Shown: positions 1 through 9,975, counted from the stretch's first letter. The stretch: DNA of 64,000 nt from Promethearchaeota archaeon (GCA_019057865.1 JAHLWP010000013.1:26181-90180), one strand, 5' to 3'. Notes: generated from the sequence alone by a model not told the origin. Numbers and translations: made by a program.

Positions 1-2
1 TA

Positions 3-215
3 TTAAAATACGAAGATGTTGATAGGAATTATGTTAATTCTATTTTGAGAAAATGGGTCAAAAAGATTTTACTTGATCATAGAAAAAAATTACTACATGA
101 AGGAAGTCTTATTTTTAGGAAAATGTTAAGAGATAATTTATTAACTCCCTATGAAAAGATTAAAATCATCATAGTCGTTTTGCTAAAGAAAATCCAAATG
201 AAATTTTTCAAATAG
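3..215 (+). CDS. 3' end of an unidentified gene (partial)
   Basis: An open frame enters from the left edge and stops with TAG at 213-215, giving about 70 residues rich in Lys, Leu and Ile and ending MKFFK. The start lies outside the window. The composition (amphipathic, basic) is like the C-terminal tails of neighbouring glycosyltransferases, and it converges on the glycosyltransferase gene on the other strand, but no motif is visible, so no function is assigned. Confidence 0.5.
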   Translation, partial: LKYEDVDRNYVNSILRKWVKKILLDHRKKLLHEGSLIFRKMLRDNLLTPYEKIKIIIVVLLKKIQMKFFK

Positions 216-260
216 AATTTCATATGTAAGAAGTATGAATCTTCTGGATGATACTTATTA

Positions 261-1400
261 TTACTTAAAAGTTAGAAAATCGTAAAAACGTTCACAAAAA
301 GCTTTCTTACCTTCCTTCGTCCATAATCTTTTATATATATTTTGTCCATTTTTAGCAACTTCATAAAGAAGTGTTTTATTTGCCAAGATTTCATTAAACT
401 CATTGTCCCAATTCTCAATTTTCCATGATATAGGTATATATGTATCTTGTTTTTTATATAAATTTGGCCAAGTTTCTACATGATCCATATCAGGCTTTAT
501 CAATGCCGCACCTGCTATAAAAGCTTCAAAATCTCGAAAACAGATTTCTCCCCATCCAAAAGGACTACAAATTGACTTAGATTTTCTTAAATTTATTAAA
601 TAATCCTTTTTAGGCATTTTTCCTATAGATATCTTCTGGTTAGACTTATACTTTTCTTTTAAAAACTTCAAGAGAGCATGTCGCTGAAAATAATATTTTG
701 GTTTAGTAATTTTATAAGAGAAATTTGCAGATAAAAGTATTTTTCGGTTTATACTTGGCTTACAAAAATTCATTTCATTTTTTCTTGTAAAACCATATAA
801 AAATCTATCAAAACTATTAGTAAAACGATAATCTGTTAATGCAAGGTTCCATGATAGGCTGACTTTATGATTATATTTTGGATCAAGAGAAGTATAATTT
901 AAAAATTCATTTTTTTTATTGTATAATTTGTCTAAATTATATTCTTTATTATAAAAGTTAATATAGATTCTGCTTTCTTTTTTAAAAGAATTTTTTGTAT
1001 AGAAAGTACGGTCTTTAAGAATAGACCTTTTTAAATATCGATCAACATAAGGTAATACTTCAAATCGAGTGGTTCCTGTACTGGCAGTGTTATCAAACCA
1101 TATTAAATAATCAGTTTTTTTCTTTAACACTTTAAGAGTTGATAATAATTCTTCCTTATTTCTTACCATTGTACCAAGGAATTTACAATCAATTCCTACT
1201 ATTTTTGAAAAATTTGTTTTTTTTCTAAAAATTCTACCAAAATCATGTAAAAATCGGACATTGATGCCCATATTTTTAAGTTCCTTTTTATAATACCATA
1301 CGGGAAACCAGTAGGAATTCCACTTATAGGTAGGGAAAGAATAGTTTTGGTATTTTCGAAAAGGGGTGAGTGTAGGGATAAATATATCCACATTAAGCAT
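261..1400 (-). CDS. Glycosyltransferase-like protein (GT-B C-terminal signature)
   Basis: This 379-residue protein probably transfers sugar to a cell-surface polysaccharide or glycolipid. The recognisable part is the C-terminal third, where SPFGWGEICFRDFEAF, then AGAALIKPDMDHVETWP, resembles the nucleotide-sugar-binding half of GT-B enzymes (glyco_trans_1_2-like proteins that share the FGWGE..RD.E motif). The N-terminal half is divergent and has no assignable motif. There is no signal peptide or membrane segment, so it should act at the cytoplasmic face. It sits beside a Wzx-type flippase gene in the same orientation, which fits a surface-glycan operon. The acceptor and donor are unknown. Confidence 0.7.
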   Translation of the reverse strand: MLNVDIFIPTLTPFRKYQNYSFPTYKWNSYWFPVWYYKKELKNMGINVRFLHDFGRIFRKKTNFSKIVGIDCKFLGTMVRNKEELLSTLKVLKKKTDYLIWFDNTASTGTTRFEVLPYVDRYLKRSILKDRTFYTKNSFKKESRIYINFYNKEYNLDKLYNKKNEFLNYTSLDPKYNHKVSLSWNLALTDYRFTNSFDRFLYGFTRKNEMNFCKPSINRKILLSANFSYKITKPKYYFQRHALLKFLKEKYKSNQKISIGKMPKKDYLINLRKSKSICSPFGWGEICFRDFEAFIAGAALIKPDMDHVETWPNLYKKQDTYIPISWKIENWDNEFNEILANKTLLYEVAKNGQNIYKRLWTKEGKKAFCERFYDFLTFK

Positions 1401-1574
1401 TTAGTAAATCCCCTGTTTAAATATTGAAATTAGAAATCCTTTGTTTTATTTATAATTTTCCTAATATTTCTAATTATTAATAATTTATTACTTAAAATTG
1501 ATATAAAAAAATAAGGTATAAACTAAGTATCAATAAAGAAAAAAGATTTAAATAACTAGTTTGACAAAATCTTT

Positions 1575-3248
1575 TTATTTTCTTCTTGTAAATTTCTTTA
1601 AAACATTTAAAGTTTTAAGCATAATTCTATTTAAAAATTTATCCTTACTTAACAAAGACTCAAAATATTCAAAATCAGTAGATTTTACAATTCCAAAAAC
1701 TAAATTCATTAATATAAAGAGTACGATGAATGTTCCAATAGATAAAAAATCGAGATTTATAAAGAGTGATAACCCTAAATTATGTAAAATTGTAATGTTG
1801 ATTTTTTTTAATATTAAATCCTCTAAAATTACCGTAATAACTAAAGGGATAAAAAATGTTAAATATTGCAATATAATCTTTTTAATATTTATTTTAATAT
1901 TTCCGATTCTATAAATTGAGTATATTTGTATTATTAATGAGATTATATTTCCGATTATTAAACCTAAAATTATCGCACCTTCAACCCCACCATATGTTAA
2001 ACCAATAAAAAACAATGGTATAGAATACGTCATATAGAGTATATTTAATAGAAATGACGATTTTACTTTATTCTGGGCGTTTAAAAGCGATAGGACAAAG
2101 ATTTTGAATATTTGAAAAATTGACGCAAGAACAAATAATTTAAGAATATTTGAAAAAATTAAACGAGATTCGAGAAAAACAAAATCTAAGAAAAAGTCTA
2201 CACTAAAAAATAGAATTCCAGATAAAATTAATAATAAGAATAATGTAATCCTATTCGCAATCTTAAAAATTTTGACAACATGGTAATAATCCTTTTTTGT
2301 ACTCAAACTTGTAAAAGAAGTCATTAAAGGAAAATAAAAAGATCCTACTGACACTTGCCCGATATGACTGTAATTTAAGGCGATATTAAATCCAGTAACT
2401 GCTCCTGCTGATTCAAAAAACCCAACTCCTTGTAGTTGTGCTTCTCTCCAACCCTTTGCAAAAAGATTAGAAAAAGTTGAATAACCACCATATTTCACAC
2501 TTTTAAAAATATCTTTTTTAAATGGTTCTATCTCATTCCCTACCGGTTTAATTCTAATTACTTTTATCAAAACATATAAAAACTTTAAAATAAATGGAAT
2601 TAAGGAAGAAATCATGACAATCAAGGCTATAGTATCAATATTAATATTAATATCAAAAATATAGTAAATTAATAAAGGGCAAATATGAAAAGCATTTTTT
2701 ATGAGCAATATTAGAAAAAGAAAATTAAATTTACTAAAACCTCTATTTATAGCATCTAAAAGAGAGCCTAAACTATTGAAAAAAATAGTTGGAGATAAGA
2801 TAAATAAAATAGATACATTATCTTCCAAATTAATTACAAATAAATCTTCAAAAATAGTGAAAAAAACGATGCTTATTATGAGAATAATTATTGTAAATAA
2901 TGATTTTATAATTAGTGTATTTTTAATTAATGCCTTGATTTTTTTTTTCTCATTTAAGGCAAGATATCTTGGAATATAATAATTTAAGGCATGATTCAGT
3001 CCTGGTGGTAATAAGGATATAATAATACCAATAATTGTTATATATGAGGTTGCTAATATTAGAAAGTCCCAAGTTCTATCTAAAATTAATCGTGCTAAAA
3101 GAAAAGAATATATTAATGTGAAAAAAAAGGATCCATAATTTATTAAATAAGAGTAAAATGTATTTGTAGCTAATCTTTTGTACTCTTTATTATTTTTTAA
3201 TTGATTATTTTCATGGTTATTATTTACCATTATAAGAAAACATTTCAT
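1575..3248 (-). CDS. Oligosaccharide flippase, Wzx/MATE-like membrane protein
   Basis: A 557-residue protein with about 12-14 hydrophobic segments separated by short basic loops, the size and pattern of polysaccharide-biosynthesis flippases of the MVF/MATE superfamily. Such proteins move lipid-linked oligosaccharides across the membrane. The N-terminal cytoplasmic stretch is Asn/Lys-rich, and a typical first-helix pattern (YSFLLARLILDR) follows. Two Met codons lie at the start; the second (MVNNNHENN, 6 codons in) is an equally likely initiator. The gene lies upstream of the glycosyltransferase on the same strand and divergent from the sulfatase-like gene, so it probably serves the glycan built by this region. 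Confidence 0.82.
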   Translation of the reverse strand: MKCFLIMVNNNHENNQLKNNKEYKRLATNTFYSYLINYGSFFFTLIYSFLLARLILDRTWDFLILATSYITIIGIIISLLPPGLNHALNYYIPRYLALNEKKKIKALIKNTLIIKSLFTIIILIISIVFFTIFEDLFVINLEDNVSILFILSPTIFFNSLGSLLDAINRGFSKFNFLFLILLIKNAFHICPLLIYYIFDININIDTIALIVMISSLIPFILKFLYVLIKVIRIKPVGNEIEPFKKDIFKSVKYGGYSTFSNLFAKGWREAQLQGVGFFESAGAVTGFNIALNYSHIGQVSVGSFYFPLMTSFTSLSTKKDYYHVVKIFKIANRITLFLLLILSGILFFSVDFFLDFVFLESRLIFSNILKLFVLASIFQIFKIFVLSLLNAQNKVKSSFLLNILYMTYSIPLFFIGLTYGGVEGAIILGLIIGNIISLIIQIYSIYRIGNIKINIKKIILQYLTFFIPLVITVILEDLILKKINITILHNLGLSLFINLDFLSIGTFIVLFILMNLVFGIVKSTDFEYFESLLSKDKFLNRIMLKTLNVLKKFTRRK

Positions 3249-3559
3249 TGATAATATTAAATTAAAAAAAAAAAATAGTGAATTTCAAATTAATTTTATG
3301 ATTAAAGATTTTTCTTTTTGATTTAAAATTACAATTTAATACTTTCACTATGACGTATTTTTTCTTATGATTTCTTTTTAAGTAGAATTGTTTAAATTTT
3401 GATTAAGATAATTATATTCTGTCCTTTTATTGCCAAGAGATATTCATTAAATTTTTATCCTTTTAAAAATTATTCCACATGCATAGAATATTTGTAGTTT
3501 TTAATATTTCAATAAAAATGTATAGAAAGAGCATTATAAAAGAGTCTGATGGTGTTCGG
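3249..3559. other. AT-rich divergent intergenic region
   Basis: About 310 bases separate the flippase start from the preferred start of the sulfatase-like gene. It is very AT-rich with several A and T runs and must contain both divergent promoters, but I see no convincing BRE/TATA pair, repeat or RNA gene. Confidence 0.4.
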
Positions 3560-5065
3560 ATGAATATTTTCTGGATTGTGACCGATTCGATATGTAGCTA
3601 TGAAAGATCTGATCTGCATAGTTTACTTCCAATCTACAAAAAATTAAAAAAAAATAAAGAAGGTTTCTTTTTTAAAAACGCATTATCTCAGTTCACATCA
3701 ACAAGTTTATCTATTTTTTCATTTTTAACAGGTAGATTTCCTTATTATATATTTCCTGATTATTACCCTTCAATCAAATTTCTTCCAAGTTATAAATATA
3801 AAAATAATATCAACCCATTGAAGAGAGAAAATTATAAAATTCAAGCAATTATGCACTCGAAAGAAGCAGTTGATGTTTTTAAGGATATTCTTAATCCATA
3901 TTATGTGAATAATATGTATCATGGAGATCATTTGTTAGATAGTAAAGAAGTTTACCATTTTTTAGCTGAAAAAATTAATGAACTCGATATAAATGAGAAC
4001 AATTTCATATATGTACATTTCAGACCAACGGATCCTGAAACAAATTCATACATGAATAAAATAGTTTATTTATTAAAGGAGATGGGTTTTTGGGAAAAAT
4101 CCATCATTATTATTAATTCTGATCATGGTTATTATGATAAGTCAATTTATAAAAAGATAAATTTAATACATTTTAATGATATTCACCAAACCTCATTATT
4201 ATCGGCTTTATTTATAAAATTACCCCCCAATTTAACATCTAAAATCCCAAGAACTATTAAAAAAAGAGTTTATTTAATGGATATTATGGAAACAATTCTT
4301 GATTATCTTAATATTAAAGCAGATCATGAGAGAGAATCAATTTCTTTTAAAGAATTAATAGAAAAAGATATAGATATTAATAAAAACAGAAAAATTAGAG
4401 GAGATTGTTATTTAATGTTTCAACCAATTAAAAAAACAGTGATAATCAAAGATAATTGGAAGCTTTTTAATAATAACGGAAAATTTACCTTGTATAATCT
4501 TAATGAAGATAATCTAGAAAAAAAAGATGTTAAAAAAAAATATCCTAAGATTTATACCGAACTATATCAATTTTATTTAGACACAGAATTGAAAGCTTAT
4601 AAAATATTTAAATCAACCTTAAATACACTTTATAATCATAATAATTTAACTTTACTAGAATATGAGAATATTTTAGTTCCTCATCAATTTCCTCCACAAC
4701 TAGCAAACTATTTAAAAGAAAATTTAAAGATAAAGAATAAAATAGTGAAACCATCTGAAATCGGTATCTCAAATTCAATCAAAAATCAAAGCTTGATTAC
4801 AATTCTATTTTTTAATAGATTAACTGGTTATAGATTAAAAAAACTGCAAAGAAAATATAGAAAATATACAAAAAAATTCATAATTTTAGATACAGCATTA
4901 TCTGATGTATCAGATCAAATAAATAATACTGGTTATATGAAATTTGTTATTAGATCATTAATTACCCGAAAAAAACAGTTGTTTCAAAGATGGAAAGAGA
5001 TACTAATATGGACTTTATATTTTCCACTTTATTTCAATAAATTTATGAAAAAATACTATAATTAA
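3560..5065 (+). CDS. Sulfatase / alkaline-phosphatase-fold protein
   Basis: A member of the alkaline phosphatase superfamily, which includes sulfatases and phosphoglycerol/phosphoethanolamine transferases. I prefer the ATG at 3560 (MNIFWIVTDS) because the family begins with a strand ending in the metal-ligand Asp; an upstream ATG at 3479 would add 27 residues of no homology. The nucleophile region reads TSTSLSIFSFLTGRFP, with Thr/Ser rather than the Cys of formylglycine sulfatases, and the later metal site is NSDHGYYD. The C-terminal 200 residues are basic and unfamiliar. No signal peptide or membrane anchor is clear. Lying beside phosphonate and glycan genes, it could transfer or remove a phospho- or phosphonate group, but that is inference. 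Confidence 0.65.
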   Translation: MNIFWIVTDSICSYERSDLHSLLPIYKKLKKNKEGFFFKNALSQFTSTSLSIFSFLTGRFPYYIFPDYYPSIKFLPSYKYKNNINPLKRENYKIQAIMHSKEAVDVFKDILNPYYVNNMYHGDHLLDSKEVYHFLAEKINELDINENNFIYVHFRPTDPETNSYMNKIVYLLKEMGFWEKSIIIINSDHGYYDKSIYKKINLIHFNDIHQTSLLSALFIKLPPNLTSKIPRTIKKRVYLMDIMETILDYLNIKADHERESISFKELIEKDIDINKNRKIRGDCYLMFQPIKKTVIIKDNWKLFNNNGKFTLYNLNEDNLEKKDVKKKYPKIYTELYQFYLDTELKAYKIFKSTLNTLYNHNNLTLLEYENILVPHQFPPQLANYLKENLKIKNKIVKPSEIGISNSIKNQSLITILFFNRLTGYRLKKLQRKYRKYTKKFIILDTALSDVSDQINNTGYMKFVIRSLITRKKQLFQRWKEILIWTLYFPLYFNKFMKKYYN

Positions 5066-5246
5066 TTTAATATTTTATTCAAGAGAATATGTTTAAGAAT
5101 CTAAATTTTTAATGCCTTAATCAAAATAATTTAAAGATTGAAAGAAGTAATCCTATTAAATCCCGTTGATATAAATTCAAATAAACCCATCATTAAGAAA
5201 TCCATAAAAAATTTAATATTTAAAGCACTTATTTTTAATAGATCTT

Positions 5247-6938
5247 ATGAGCTTAAAAAATCGAATTTCACCTGAAGATAGAAGGAAATCCTTAAAAAAT
5301 TTACTTAAAGAAAAAGATTTTATAAGAGCTATTGAAGCTCATAATGGTTTAAGTGCAATAATTGCTAATGATATTAAAGAAAAAGTAAGAAACGAAATTA
5401 TTGAATTTGATGCCATTTGGGAAAGTAGTTTAACTGATAGTGCCACAAAGGGTTATCCAGATGCTGAAATAATAGGACCAGAATCTAGATATGAAACGAT
5501 ACGCCAAATTTTACATAGCTCTCATAAACCATTAATAGTAGATGGAGATACTGGCGGAGAAGCAACAAATTTTGAATATTTTGTGAAAAATTTGGAAGAT
5601 TTTGGTGTTTCAATGGTAATTATTGAAGATAAAAAATTTCCAAAAAGAAATAGTTTGGAAGCGGGGGCAATACAAATCCAAGAAGATCCAGATACTTTTT
5701 CGATAAAGATTAAAAGAGGTAAAAGTGTTTTATTATCGCAGGACTTTATGATAGCAGCTAGAATAGAAAGTCTTATTTCTGGAGCAGGAATAGAAGATGC
5801 CTTATTTAGAGCTAGAAAATATTTAATGGCTGGTGCTGATGCTATAATGATCCATTCAAAGGATTCAAAACCTAATGATATTTTTAAGTTTGCTGAAGAA
5901 TATAATAAGTTAAGCTCTGAATTAGGTTTTAGAAAGCCATTAATATGTGTTCCTACTACATATAATACCATTACGGAAGACGAATTAAAAGAACATGGCT
6001 TTAATATTGTGATATATGCAAATCATCTTTTACGATCATGTCATAAAGCTATGAAAGAAACAGCCTCTTTAATTTTGAGGAGTCAAAGATGTTTTGAGGC
6101 AGAACCTATGTGCAGTTCTGTTAATACTATTTTTAAAGATGTAGGTTTTCTTGAAGTAAAAGAAAAAGATATGAAATATTCTAAAGGAAAAACACGTGTA
6201 ATCATACCCGCAGCAGGTAAAGAACCAATTTTCAAAATTCCTAAATCAATGATAAAAATCAATGGAAAACCAATTCTTCAAAGACAAATAGAAACTTTAA
6301 ATAGCTGCGGTATTTATAACATTATTGTTGTTAGGGGATTTAAAAAAGAACTTATTGATATTCCAGGAGTCAAATATATTGATAATGAGAATTATGAAGA
6401 TTATGGATTATTATATTCTTTATTTAGAGCAGAAAGTGAAATGGAAGGGGGATTTATCTATATAAATTCAGATATATTGTTTGATGGACATATCATAAAT
6501 TCTCTTTTAGAATCTAAAAAGGATATTGTTTTGGTTGTTGATAATTCTTATGCTTACCATAAACATGAGATTGACAAAAGATTAGATCTAGTTATGACAT
6601 TGAATAAGCCATCTGACCAAAGGAGATTATTATATTCTCGAGATAATGAAGTAATAAGAATTGGTAAGAATATAGATAAAAGTATGGCAGACTATGAATA
6701 CATAGGGATTGCTTATTTTTCTGAATATGGTATTGATATAGTAAAAAAAATATTTCATGATTGTAGTTCTAATAATAAAGGATGTTTTCATGCTGTTTCT
6801 ATTGAGAAAGCTACTTTTAATGATTTTATTCAAGAAATAATTGATCGTGGTTTTAAGGTTCATAATCTAGAGATACATAAAGGATGGATAGAGATTCATA
6901 ATAAAAAAGATCTTGAACTGGCTGAAAAGCTAATTTAA
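5247..6938 (+). CDS. pepM: Phosphoenolpyruvate phosphomutase fused to a nucleotidyltransferase domain
   Basis: The N-terminal ~300 residues are PEP mutase, which makes the C-P bond by turning phosphoenolpyruvate into phosphonopyruvate. Visible motifs: WESSLTDSATKGYPD (58-72), metal-site DGDTGG (99-104) and the mutase gating loop EDKKFPKRNS (127-136), which separates true mutases from isocitrate lyase relatives. Residues ~317-563 are a nucleotidyltransferase fold (RVIIPAAGKEPIFKIPKSM, then INGKPIL and NSDILFD), with a degenerate nucleotide loop. PepM-cytidylyltransferase fusions are known from bacterial phosphonoglycan and phosphonolipid clusters, where the second domain activates the phosphonate. 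It leads a tight same-strand run with the dehydrogenase 27 bases downstream. Confidence 0.93.
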   Translation: MSLKNRISPEDRRKSLKNLLKEKDFIRAIEAHNGLSAIIANDIKEKVRNEIIEFDAIWESSLTDSATKGYPDAEIIGPESRYETIRQILHSSHKPLIVDGDTGGEATNFEYFVKNLEDFGVSMVIIEDKKFPKRNSLEAGAIQIQEDPDTFSIKIKRGKSVLLSQDFMIAARIESLISGAGIEDALFRARKYLMAGADAIMIHSKDSKPNDIFKFAEEYNKLSSELGFRKPLICVPTTYNTITEDELKEHGFNIVIYANHLLRSCHKAMKETASLILRSQRCFEAEPMCSSVNTIFKDVGFLEVKEKDMKYSKGKTRVIIPAAGKEPIFKIPKSMIKINGKPILQRQIETLNSCGIYNIIVVRGFKKELIDIPGVKYIDNENYEDYGLLYSLFRAESEMEGGFIYINSDILFDGHIINSLLESKKDIVLVVDNSYAYHKHEIDKRLDLVMTLNKPSDQRRLLYSRDNEVIRIGKNIDKSMADYEYIGIAYFSEYGIDIVKKIFHDCSSNNKGCFHAVSIEKATFNDFIQEIIDRGFKVHNLEIHKGWIEIHNKKDLELAEKLI

Positions 6939-6965
6939 CTATTTTTCGAAAAGTGGAATAATGAA

Positions 6966-8102
6966 ATGATTGAATTTATTGAAAATGGCTCTATTAAAAA
7001 TCTTAAACGCATTTTAAAAGAAAATAACTTTAAAAATATTTTTTACATTACAGGTAATTCACCTTTAGAACAAGGTAATGTTGATAAAATCCAATTTATA
7101 ATTGAGAATGAATGTAAATTTTTTCATTTTAATGATATTGCACCTACACCAACAGTTGAAGGTATTAAAAAGGCGCTAAATTTATTTAAGAAAGGTAATT
7201 ATGATTTAATTTTAGCTATGGGAGGGGGGTCTGTTTTAGATATTGGTAAAAGTGTATCAATTTTTTCTACTAATAAAGGAGAAATTGAAGATTTTCTTTT
7301 AAAGAAACTAAAAATTAAAAGAAAAGGTACTCCATTAATATTAATTCCAACTACAGCAGGAACGGGTAGTGAAGCTACTCATTTCACCGTTATCTTTATC
7401 AAAAAAACAAAATATTCTTTAGCAGATCCTAAAATTTTACATGCGGATTATGCAATCGTAGACCCTGAATTAACATATAGTCTCCCTAAGAGAGTTACTG
7501 CTTATACAGGTATGGATGCATTAAGTCAGGGAATAGAATCTTATTGGAATATCAATTCTACAGATGAATCAAAAGAATATGCAAAAAAAGCAATAGAGCT
7601 TGTTATGAATAATTTATTAAAAGCTGTTCATAATCCTAATGAAGAATCTAGATACAACATGGCACTTGCCGCTAATTATGCTGGAAAAGCTATAAATGTA
7701 ACAAAAACAACAGCATGTCATGCCATTTCGTATCCTATTACCTCATGTTTTAATGTACCTCATGGCCATGCAGTAGCTTTGACTTTACCTTCTATGATTG
7801 TCTTTAATTCGAGAGTTAATGAAAATGATGTATTAGATACACGTGGAGTTGAATACGTAAAAAATATTATGAGTAAATTAGCCTCTATAATAGGTGTTTC
7901 TAGTTTTATTGAATCAAAAGAAAAAATCAAAAATTTAATGGTAGCTATTGAATTAGAAATAAAATTACAGGATTTGGGAATAAAATCTCAAGAAGATATT
8001 GAAATAATTATAAAAAATGGTTTTAATCTTGATAGAGTTAAAAATAATCCGAGATTATTAACAGAAACTCAATTAAGAAATATTTTAGAAGAAATAAGAT
8101 GA
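6966..8102 (+). CDS. Iron-containing alcohol dehydrogenase, likely phosphonoacetaldehyde reductase
   Basis: A 378-residue group III (Fe-dependent) alcohol dehydrogenase. The NAD-binding loop GGGSVLDIGKS, the PTTAGTGSEATHF motif and the metal ligands in CHAISYP and PHGHAVAL are intact. Between PEP mutase and phosphonopyruvate decarboxylase, the expected substrate is phosphonoacetaldehyde, reduced to 2-hydroxyethylphosphonate as by PhpC-type enzymes; the substrate is inferred from context. Its stop codon overlaps the start of the next gene (ATGA at 8099-8102), so the two are translationally coupled. No aminotransferase that would make 2-aminoethylphosphonate is present, so the hydroxy compound is the more likely product. 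Confidence 0.85.
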   Translation: MIEFIENGSIKNLKRILKENNFKNIFYITGNSPLEQGNVDKIQFIIENECKFFHFNDIAPTPTVEGIKKALNLFKKGNYDLILAMGGGSVLDIGKSVSIFSTNKGEIEDFLLKKLKIKRKGTPLILIPTTAGTGSEATHFTVIFIKKTKYSLADPKILHADYAIVDPELTYSLPKRVTAYTGMDALSQGIESYWNINSTDESKEYAKKAIELVMNNLLKAVHNPNEESRYNMALAANYAGKAINVTKTTACHAISYPITSCFNVPHGHAVALTLPSMIVFNSRVNENDVLDTRGVEYVKNIMSKLASIIGVSSFIESKEKIKNLMVAIELEIKLQDLGIKSQEDIEIIIKNGFNLDRVKNNPRLLTETQLRNILEEIR

Positions 8103-8815
8103 AAGTTATATTATTAAATGCGGGGATAGGTAAAAGGTTAGCCCCTTTAACCAACAATTTGCCAAAATGCCTTGTAAAAATAAGTAATAATGAAACAATT
8201 TTAGATCATCAATTAAAAAATATTCTTAAGTATGGATTTAAAGATTTTATCATTCCAACAGGTCCGTTTGAGGAGAAAATTAAAACTCATATTATAGAAC
8301 ATTATCCTTCAATTAACGTTCAATATATTAATAATCCACTTCATGACAAAACAAATTACATATATTCCATATATTTAGTAAAAGACATGATTAATGATGA
8401 TGTTTTATATTCTCATGGGGATTTAATATTTTCTGGAAATTTAGTAAAATTATTACTTAAATCGAGTTATAAAAATTGTGTATTAGTTAATAAAGAAATT
8501 CCTCCTCCAGTAAAAGACTTTAAAGCAATTATATTAAATGATAGAATAAGTAAAATTGGAGTTAATTTGTTCGGACAGAATGCTGCATTCTTAGCCCCGT
8601 TATACAAACTCACTAAGGAATTTATGTTAAGTTGGCTTAATCAAATAGAGAAATTTATAAATGATAACAAAGTAAATTATTATGCTGAAGATGCTTTAAA
8701 TGAAATTCTGGATACTCTTGTTCTAAAACCTTGTTATTATAATGAATTCTGTGTCGAAATTGATGATTATGAAGATTTAGAAGGAGTAAAAAATTATTTT
8801 AATAATAATAAGTAA
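8099..8815 (+). CDS. Nucleotidyltransferase, likely CTP:phosphonate (or phosphoalcohol) cytidylyltransferase
   Basis: A 238-residue single-domain nucleotidyltransferase of the LicC/PntC type. It begins MKVILLNAGIGKRLAPLT, the NTP-binding loop, followed by PKCLVKI and the catalytic-Asp region SHGDLIF. The size fits enzymes that activate phosphocholine or phosphonates with CTP rather than the larger sugar-1-phosphate enzymes. Coupled by overlap to the reductase gene, it is a good candidate to activate hydroxyethylphosphonate for transfer to a glycan or lipid. A second, more degenerate nucleotidyltransferase domain is fused to PepM, so which of the two does this is open. Confidence 0.82.
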   Translation: MKVILLNAGIGKRLAPLTNNLPKCLVKISNNETILDHQLKNILKYGFKDFIIPTGPFEEKIKTHIIEHYPSINVQYINNPLHDKTNYIYSIYLVKDMINDDVLYSHGDLIFSGNLVKLLLKSSYKNCVLVNKEIPPPVKDFKAIILNDRISKIGVNLFGQNAAFLAPLYKLTKEFMLSWLNQIEKFINDNKVNYYAEDALNEILDTLVLKPCYYNEFCVEIDDYEDLEGVKNYFNNNK

Positions 8816-8838
8816 AATAGTAGTTAATATAGGATAAA

Positions 8839-9975
8839 ATGATTTCTTGCGAAAAATTTTTTGAAATTCTAAAAATTAATAATTTTACATTCTTTACAGG
8901 AATTCCAGACTCAACTTTTAAAGATTTTATGAAATTCTTAGCTGATAATGATAGTAAAGATCTAAGAAATATTGTTGCATGTAATGAATGCGAAGCTATT
9001 GCATTAGCATCTGGTTATCATTTAGCAACTAATAAAATAGGAATTGTATATATGCAGAATTCTGGACTTGGTAAGGCTGTTAATCCTCTTACATCCTTAT
9101 GTGATCCTGATGTATATTCCATTCCAATTCTTTTAATGATAGGATGGCGTGGTGAACCTGGAAAAATTGATGCTCCTCAACATAAAAAAATGGGAAAGAT
9201 TACATTACCATTATTGGACACACTCCAAATACCTTATATCGTATTGGAACCAGATTTAAGTGTAGTTAAAAAAGAACTTATTAAAGCATTAAATTATTTC
9301 AATGAAATTAAAGGACCATATGCTTTTGTTTTTCGAAGAGGTTTCTTTAAAGAGCATAAAGTGAAATTTAAGCAATTAAATAACTATAGTCTAACCATAG
9401 AAGAAGTAATTCAATTGATTATGGATAATTTGAACAACGATGAAATCATTGTTTCAACTACAGGTTATATTACACGAGAGCTATATGAATATAGAGAATC
9501 AAGAAATAAAGATCATCATAAAAGTTTTTATAATATTGGTTCTATGGGGTGTGCCAGCTCGATAGGATTAAGTATAGCGCTACACAAACCAAAAAATAGA
9601 GTTATAGTATTTGATGGAGATGGCGCAGCTATTATGCAAATGGGTTCTTTTACAACAATAGGAAAAAATTCACCTTCTAACTTTGTCCATATTATTTTAG
9701 ATAATGAAGCTCATGAATCTACTGGTGGTCAACCAACTAATTCATCTAATGTTGACTTTGTAAATATTGCGCTCGCATCAAATTATAAATGGGGTGTTCG
9801 AGTTGAAAACATCGAAGATTTATTAAAATCGATTGATAAAATTAAAAACCGAAAAGGCCCAATCTTAGTATTAATAAAAATCAAAATCTATTCTAGATCA
9901 GAATTAAAAAGACCAAGTAAAAGTCCAAAAGAGTATAAAGAAGGATTTATGAGATATTTAAATGATTTAGATTAA
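8839..9975 (+). CDS. ppd: Phosphonopyruvate decarboxylase (thiamine diphosphate enzyme)
   Basis: A 378-residue ThDP-dependent decarboxylase. The N-terminal half has the pyrimidine-binding face (FFTGIPDSTFKDF, then NECEAIALASGYHLAT, with the ThDP glutamate) and the C-terminal half the pyrophosphate motif DGDGAAIMQMG near residue 259 ending in LDNEAHESTGGQP. This fits phosphonopyruvate and sulfopyruvate decarboxylases; the PEP mutase upstream decides for phosphonopyruvate to phosphonoacetaldehyde, the irreversible step that pulls the unfavourable mutase reaction. A GGAT ribosome-binding site lies 4 bases before the ATG. It ends the phosphonate block; 146 non-coding bases follow. Confidence 0.93.
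   Translation: MISCEKFFEILKINNFTFFTGIPDSTFKDFMKFLADNDSKDLRNIVACNECEAIALASGYHLATNKIGIVYMQNSGLGKAVNPLTSLCDPDVYSIPILLMIGWRGEPGKIDAPQHKKMGKITLPLLDTLQIPYIVLEPDLSVVKKELIKALNYFNEIKGPYAFVFRRGFFKEHKVKFKQLNNYSLTIEEVIQLIMDNLNNDEIIVSTTGYITRELYEYRESRNKDHHKSFYNIGSMGCASSIGLSIALHKPKNRVIVFDGDGAAIMQMGSFTTIGKNSPSNFVHIILDNEAHESTGGQPTNSSNVDFVNIALASNYKWGVRVENIEDLLKSIDKIKNRKGPILVLIKIKIYSRSELKRPSKSPKEYKEGFMRYLNDLD

Noticed and set aside
1561..1914. 117-codon plus-strand frame over the flippase
   Set aside because: Antisense to a clear membrane protein; Lys/Ile-rich with no homology-like features.
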